From the NCBI RefSeq assembly GCF_036456085.1, contig NZ_CP138632.1:1469001-1533000 (forward strand): a stretch of DNA of 64,000 bases. The letters run 5' to 3'. The DNA comes from Veillonella parvula. GTDB taxonomy: Bacteria > Bacillota > Negativicutes > Veillonellales > Veillonellaceae. The translations under genes were made by a program, and so were the position numbers. Below the pieces are notes generated by a model. The model saw nothing but the letters and a program-made list of their open reading frames with translations. It was not told the DNA's origin and made no database searches. Position 1 is the stretch's first letter. The number at the start of each line of letters is the position of its first letter. Shown in pieces: positions 58,820-64,000 of the stretch.

Positions 58820-60208
58820 TTATAAGTCCTTTTTGACGATCTTTTTAGGTTCTTCAATAGATGCCTCTGCATCCACGGCCGCTTTCAACTCTGACCGTTT
58901 CCTACGTATTCCATTGTCTCCGTGAAAGCGCTGCCATAATGCACCACTCATAACAGCAGTCTCACCAAATTTAGACTCTAAGGAGTCTAACACGCTAGCA
59001 AGCTTATCCTCTGTTTCATCCTGTGGGGAATCAAAGAGACTATCCTGCATAGGAACCTCCTCATCGAGACCACTCACAGTAAGACCTAATAGTCGTATAG
59101 GGCCAGGCGGATCCATACAGGTAATCCCTTTAAAACTACTACATTTAAAATTCGTAGACTTTACCTTTGTAGTGGCCCCTAACGGTTCCGTATCTTTCTT
59201 AGACTCTTTAGGCCGCTTACTCGTCTTATCCTGCATCAATTTATTCCACAGAATCAATGCTGTTTCGAAAAATACATGTTCCTGGTCTGATGGTGTATCT
59301 AAACGTTTTTGTCTTGATACGGTAGTGAAATCATCGTAGCGCACCTTAATAGATACAGTGTGTCCATGAAGGCTACGCCTTCTAAGCCGTTTCGATAGAC
59401 GGTTCGCAAAGTACCTAAACTCTAATTCAATAGCACGGCCCTCTGTGAGATCTTCTTCGTAGGTTTCCTCCACTCCAATTGATTGTATCTTGCGTTCTGT
59501 TTCAACAGGTCTATCGTCGATACCATTCGCCAGCTCCCATATGCGCTTTGCCTGATTCCCCACGAGAGGAATTAAACTGCTTTCATCAGGCAAAGACTGA
59601 ATATGACGCATCAGGTGAAAGCCACCGGCTTTCAAAATTTTCTCTGTCCGAGGACCAACACCCCAAATACGTTTAATAGGCAAAGGAGCCAACACCTCTT
59701 TTTCACGACCGTATGGGATGACTACAAGACCATCGGGTTTATCTAAATCAGAAGCCAATTTAGCAAGAAATTTATTGGGTGCTAAGCCTGCAGAGATAAT
59801 AAGTCCTGTTTTCTCGAATACACGATCTTTAATGGCTCGCCCTAGCGCTTTAGGGCCACTATACATGGTAGACATGCCACTCACTTCAAGAAAGGCTTCA
59901 TCAATAGATAAAGGCTCAATATAAGGGGTGAATTCTTTCATAATGGAAAAAATTTGGTTCGACACCTCTTTATAGCGATCCATTCGAGGATATACATAAA
60001 TCCCATCAGGACAGAGTTTCTTAGCCCTCGAGATTGGCATCGCAGAGTGAACACCAAATTTTCGGGCCTCATAGGAACAGGTAGCTACGACACCACGTGA
60101 AGAAAGACCACCCACGATTACGGGGTGGCCTTTATACTCTGGATGATCCAGTTGTTCTATGGACGCGAAGAATGCATCCATATCAACATGCATAATCCAA
60201 CGTCTCAT
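58820..60208 (-). CDS. dinB: DNA polymerase IV (Y-family, DinB)
   Basis: A 462-residue translesion polymerase. The catalytic Asp is in MHVDMDAFFASIEQ (about residue 8-12), with the steric-gate Phe, YEARKFGVHSAMP (about 45-57), and the second acid pair in PLSIDEAFLEVSG (about 98-110). The protein is about 100 residues longer than E. coli DinB; a Lys/Thr-rich insertion (about 315-365) interrupts the little-finger domain. The C-terminal tail is charged. It follows an ArsR-type regulator by 2 bp, so the two are co-transcribed, an unusual pairing. Confidence 0.94.
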   Translation of the reverse strand: MRRWIMHVDMDAFFASIEQLDHPEYKGHPVIVGGLSSRGVVATCSYEARKFGVHSAMPISRAKKLCPDGIYVYPRMDRYKEVSNQIFSIMKEFTPYIEPLSIDEAFLEVSGMSTMYSGPKALGRAIKDRVFEKTGLIISAGLAPNKFLAKLASDLDKPDGLVVIPYGREKEVLAPLPIKRIWGVGPRTEKILKAGGFHLMRHIQSLPDESSLIPLVGNQAKRIWELANGIDDRPVETERKIQSIGVEETYEEDLTEGRAIELEFRYFANRLSKRLRRRSLHGHTVSIKVRYDDFTTVSRQKRLDTPSDQEHVFFETALILWNKLMQDKTSKRPKESKKDTEPLGATTKVKSTNFKCSSFKGITCMDPPGPIRLLGLTVSGLDEEVPMQDSLFDSPQDETEDKLASVLDSLESKFGETAVMSGALWQRFHGDNGIRRKRSELKAAVDAEASIEEPKKIVKKDL

Positions 60209-60210
60209 TG

Positions 60211-60555
60211 TTACGCTTCTTTTTCGTGCTCAGAAATGCGGCAGTATTTAATTTGCGCGCAAATGCACTCATCTTTAGTTTTGTATAATTGAGGGAGAAT
60301 ATCTAAAATATCCGCAAATGTAGCTTCATTAATGGAGTAACGCGTCCATAAACCATTACGTTGAGAGTTAACTACACCTGCATCAATTAAGATTTTCATG
60401 TGGTAACTCAACGTAGATTGAGACAAATTGAAGCTCGCTAAAATATCGGCTGCACATAATTCATTGCAAGACAACATATCGATGATGTGTAATCTTGTTT
60501 CATCGCTTAATGCCTTAAAAATCGTCGCTAAACGTTCGTAAGAAACTTCAACCAT
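60211..60555 (-). CDS. ArsR-family winged-helix regulator
   Basis: A 114-residue regulator of ArsR/SmtB fold (LATIFKALSDETRLHIIDML, then LSQSTLSYHMKIL). One Cys lies in the SCNELCAAD site where ArsR proteins bind metal, and three more follow in the C-terminal ECICAQIKYC. That arrangement could bind a thiophilic metal or sense oxidation, but is not a known metal site. It is the first gene before dinB (2-bp gap). Possibly autoregulated. Confidence 0.9.
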   Translation of the reverse strand: MVEVSYERLATIFKALSDETRLHIIDMLSCNELCAADILASFNLSQSTLSYHMKILIDAGVVNSQRNGLWTRYSINEATFADILDILPQLYKTKDECICAQIKYCRISEHEKEA

Positions 60556-61094
60556 ATCTTTAACTCCTCAGATCCTTATCAAAAAATATCAATCTACTTC
60601 TTGGTACTATTATATACTATTTCTTAATGTAAATCTATTTTTTTCTTTATATTTGTATCTTAATAATTTATTATGAATACAAAAAAATTATAGATAAGTA
60701 AATTTCGCCTCATTATAAACTAATTTAAGCACGTAGCTATTTGTATAAAATGAATATTTTAAACAAATTTTCATTTTATAGATTTATCTGAGTATACATT
60801 TTTCTGTATATTCAACAATTACGCTCTATTATTCGTTATATATTTTTCGATATGCTCACGCTTTAATAACTATAAAGCATACTTCGATATACCGCACTAC
60901 TGTAGCAACCTAAAGGATTAGATATAGAGGATCCACGTTTGTATTCTACATCCATTCAATACAAAAGACCCCTCTGTGAGGGGTCTAATCTGTATAATTC
61001 TATAAATCGATTGCATAGCAAGAAATGTTAAAATATATAACACTCTATCAATGCTACCAAATGCAAATTTTCTATTATATCAAATTAGTATAGC
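60556..61094. other. 539-bp AT-rich intergenic region
   Basis: No gene or strong repeat found. It holds the promoter of the ArsR-dinB unit on one side and the purA terminator (60966-60986) on the other. Confidence 0.55.
60966..60986 (-). terminator. Intrinsic terminator after purA
   Basis: A perfect 9-bp stem AGACCCCTC/GAGGGGTCT with a 3-nt loop and a T-run on the minus strand; it lies 109 bp past the stop codon. Confidence 0.8.
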
Positions 61095-62725
<1,631 letters not shown>

Positions 62726-62726
62726 A

Positions 62727-63077
62727 TTATCTATACCTCTCAATATAATCCTTTTTATACTTAACAGCCAATGTAATTGCATCCTTAGGCGTTTTCATAG
62801 ATTTTTTAACAAAACCATTCGTCAAAACAATGCATTTTCCCACAAAAAAGAAATATAATATCCTAGAAATATTTGAACCTTGTTTTGTACGCAACTCATA
62901 AATGCCCTCTTCTAAATATTTAGACTGAGGCTCTCTCAAACGATTGCCATATAATTCGAGTATCTTTAGATCTCGAATTGTTTTAGCTCGCTGCTTATCT
63001 GAAAGTTCATTTAAGAATACTTTTGCTGGTTTATCTCCACTTAGAGTTTCATAAAAAACAACAGAAAACGTATCCAT
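62727..63077 (-). CDS. higB: HigB-type RelE-family toxin (Gp49-like)
   Basis: A 116-residue protein of the phage-derived Gp49/HigB type: FYETLSGDKPAKVFLNEL (about 8-25), LREPQSKYLEEGIYELRTKQG (about 46-66, quoted in part) and RILYFFFVGKCIVLTNGFVKKS (about 71-92, quoted in part). These RelE-like toxins cleave mRNA on the ribosome. The toxin gene precedes the antitoxin, the typical HigBA order. Two adjacent ATGs are possible (63080 and 63077); AGGAGG favours the second. Confidence 0.9.
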   Translation of the reverse strand: MDTFSVVFYETLSGDKPAKVFLNELSDKQRAKTIRDLKILELYGNRLREPQSKYLEEGIYELRTKQGSNISRILYFFFVGKCIVLTNGFVKKSMKTPKDAITLAVKYKKDYIERYR

Positions 63078-63219
63078 CATATTCCTCCTAATACTAGAAG
63101 AAATCTTTACCTCAATTATATGTTAAAACATATATCCAGTAAAGATACAGAAATATAGAGATATAAAAATTTAAAGTCTTACTATATCCAATATAGATAA
63201 CTGGTTTATTAAAGTAAAC

Positions 63220-63252
63220 AAATGGGAGGTGACCAATGGTCACCTCCCATTT
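63220..63252. terminator. Perfect terminator palindrome between MFS gene and higBA
   Basis: A 15-bp stem AAATGGGAGGTGACC and complement with a 3-nt loop, between the end of the MFS gene and the start of higB. Confidence 0.85.
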
Positions 63253-63353
63253 ATTGACATTTTAACGAGTCAAAATATTCTATTTTAGTTCTTTTATACG
63301 ATTTTGCTACTTACATGCTATTATGTCTTTAATATGACCCTATTGCAGCGATG

Positions 63354-64000
63354 TTATTTTGGTTCTTTTAGCCAGAAGCTCATTAAGAGCCCTATCAACC
63401 CTACAGGTATTAATGTCATCAATGCCGTTTGTACGTCATAAATATCTGCTAGATGTCCTACATAAGGTGCCACAAGGCCACCTAAGGTAATGCCAAGGCC
63501 TAGCGTAATACCAGATGCAAAGCCCGCATTTTTAGCAAGGTATTTTTGACCTAACACCGTAATTGGCCCGTATTGTGAGAACACACCAAAGGCCATCGGT
63601 ATCATGGCACCAAAGAAGCCCCAAATATTAGACACAAATATAAATACTAAAACAGAAGGCAAGAAAATCAGATTACCTAAGCGTACAGTTTTAAGAAATC
63701 CAAGTCTATCAGATAAAGCCCCTCCCATATAGGTAAGAACGGCCCCCATCGCAAAGTACGCAGTAAGGGCCAAACTAGATGCACTAGCTTCACCATTAAT
63801 AACGGTAATATACAAAATAGGAATAAAAATAGCCAATACAGAGAAGAGTATAGATCGAGAGGCAATCACAAAAAATAACTTACCAAAGCTCGCCCAATCA
63901 TTTGTAGCAGTACTAAGAACCTTAGAACGACTTTCACGGTTACCAGTATCAACAGTATCAGCAGTATCATCGGTATCAGCTTCACCCTCGCCCATAAAGG
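63354..64000 (-). CDS. MFS transporter, C-terminal half (5' end outside window)
   Basis: The frame is open to the right edge; an ATG at 63995 is internal to a polar linker and is not the start. The visible part holds six transmembrane segments of the second MFS half, preceded by an Asp/Thr-rich cytoplasmic loop with a repeated DT pattern (DTDDTADTVDTGN). The motif GGALSDRLGFLKTVRLG resembles MFS motif A and the sequence is close to the Fsr/fosmidomycin-resistance group of exporters. Substrate unknown. Confidence 0.8.
   Translation of the reverse strand, partial: FMGEGEADTDDTADTVDTGNRESRSKVLSTATNDWASFGKLFFVIASRSILFSVLAIFIPILYITVINGEASASSLALTAYFAMGAVLTYMGGALSDRLGFLKTVRLGNLIFLPSVLVFIFVSNIWGFFGAMIPMAFGVFSQYGPITVLGQKYLAKNAGFASGITLGLGITLGGLVAPYVGHLADIYDVQTALMTLIPVGLIGLLMSFWLKEPK

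Noticed and set aside
63995-63995. ATG as start of the MFS gene
   Set aside because: The peptide from this ATG begins in a polar linker and has only the second six-helix half, so the gene continues beyond the window.

Overview
The window looks like chromosomal DNA of a Veillonella-type bacterium (Negativicutes: low-GC Firmicutes with an outer membrane). Supporting this are an AT-rich genome with Firmicute-style Shine-Dalgarno sites and intrinsic terminators, together with outer-membrane functions (a TonB-dependent receptor, ExbB/ExbD/TonB, an LPS-kinase-like protein, an ArnT-like glycosyltransferase). An E-type fumarate reductase/succinate dehydrogenase (flavoprotein, iron-sulfur and HdrB-like subunits) fits a lactate/succinate fermenter. 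Genus assignment is inference from gene content; no search was run. Most genes lie on the minus strand.

Layout. 1-2400: 3' part of gdpP (c-di-AMP phosphodiesterase) and its partner yybS. 2590-5050: RNase J with a long Arg/Thr/Asn-rich N-terminal extension and a structured leader. 5150-10500: a zinc-ribbon/DUF805 membrane protein, a uracil-DNA-glycosylase-like protein and a NitT/TauT-type ABC importer, flanked by long inverted repeats and looking richer in GC than its surroundings. 10495-12724: ArnT-like glycosyltransferase and DedA protein. 12975-19906: one apparent iron/corrinoid uptake operon (exbB-exbD-tonB-receptor-binding protein-permease-ATPase). 20212-20881: DUF2922 and DUF1659 small proteins. 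21089-25871: LPS-kinase-like protein and the sdhABE operon. 26757-28824: an OmpR/histidine-kinase pair on the plus strand. 28992-31540: tandem DUF445 membrane proteins. 31634-36608: MBL-fold hydrolase, HxlR regulator divergent from a DODA-type dioxygenase, glutathione peroxidase, an unknown protein and the di-iron repair protein Ric. 36857-42235: phosphotransacetylase, a DUF4143 ATPase with a repeat-bearing promoter, a LUD protein convergent with an XRE regulator, and a GltD-like oxidoreductase. 42830-50462: a MalY/PatB-type lyase, a DUF438 protein followed by decayed tandem repeats, superoxide dismutase, isochorismatase-like hydrolase, PgpA, PhnA-type zinc ribbon, and a MerR regulator divergent from a carboxymuconolactone-decarboxylase-family protein. 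50687-55362: an unannotated 33-residue holin-like (type I) toxin, an ECF transporter S component behind an attenuator-like hairpin, a flavodoxin-fold reductase, a small cluster of putative immunity genes including a barstar homologue, tRNA-Arg(CCT), and a class C acid phosphatase. 55632-64000: a secreted unknown, catalase with a perfect palindromic operator, ArsR regulator-DinB, PurA, HigBA and part of an MFS transporter.

The genes suggest an anaerobe well equipped against oxygen and iron stress (SodA, KatA, glutathione peroxidase, Ric, Fur/PerR-like boxes) that imports iron or haem through TonB and conserves energy with a succinate/fumarate enzyme. The most notable unexplained signals are an exact Fur-type box in the 885-bp gap next to sdhABE, loss of the covalent-FAD histidine in SdhA, the small holin-like toxin with a sequestered ribosome site, the orphan immunity cluster, the RNase J leader, and two families of tandem repeats (upstream of the DUF4143 ATPase and downstream of the DUF438 gene).
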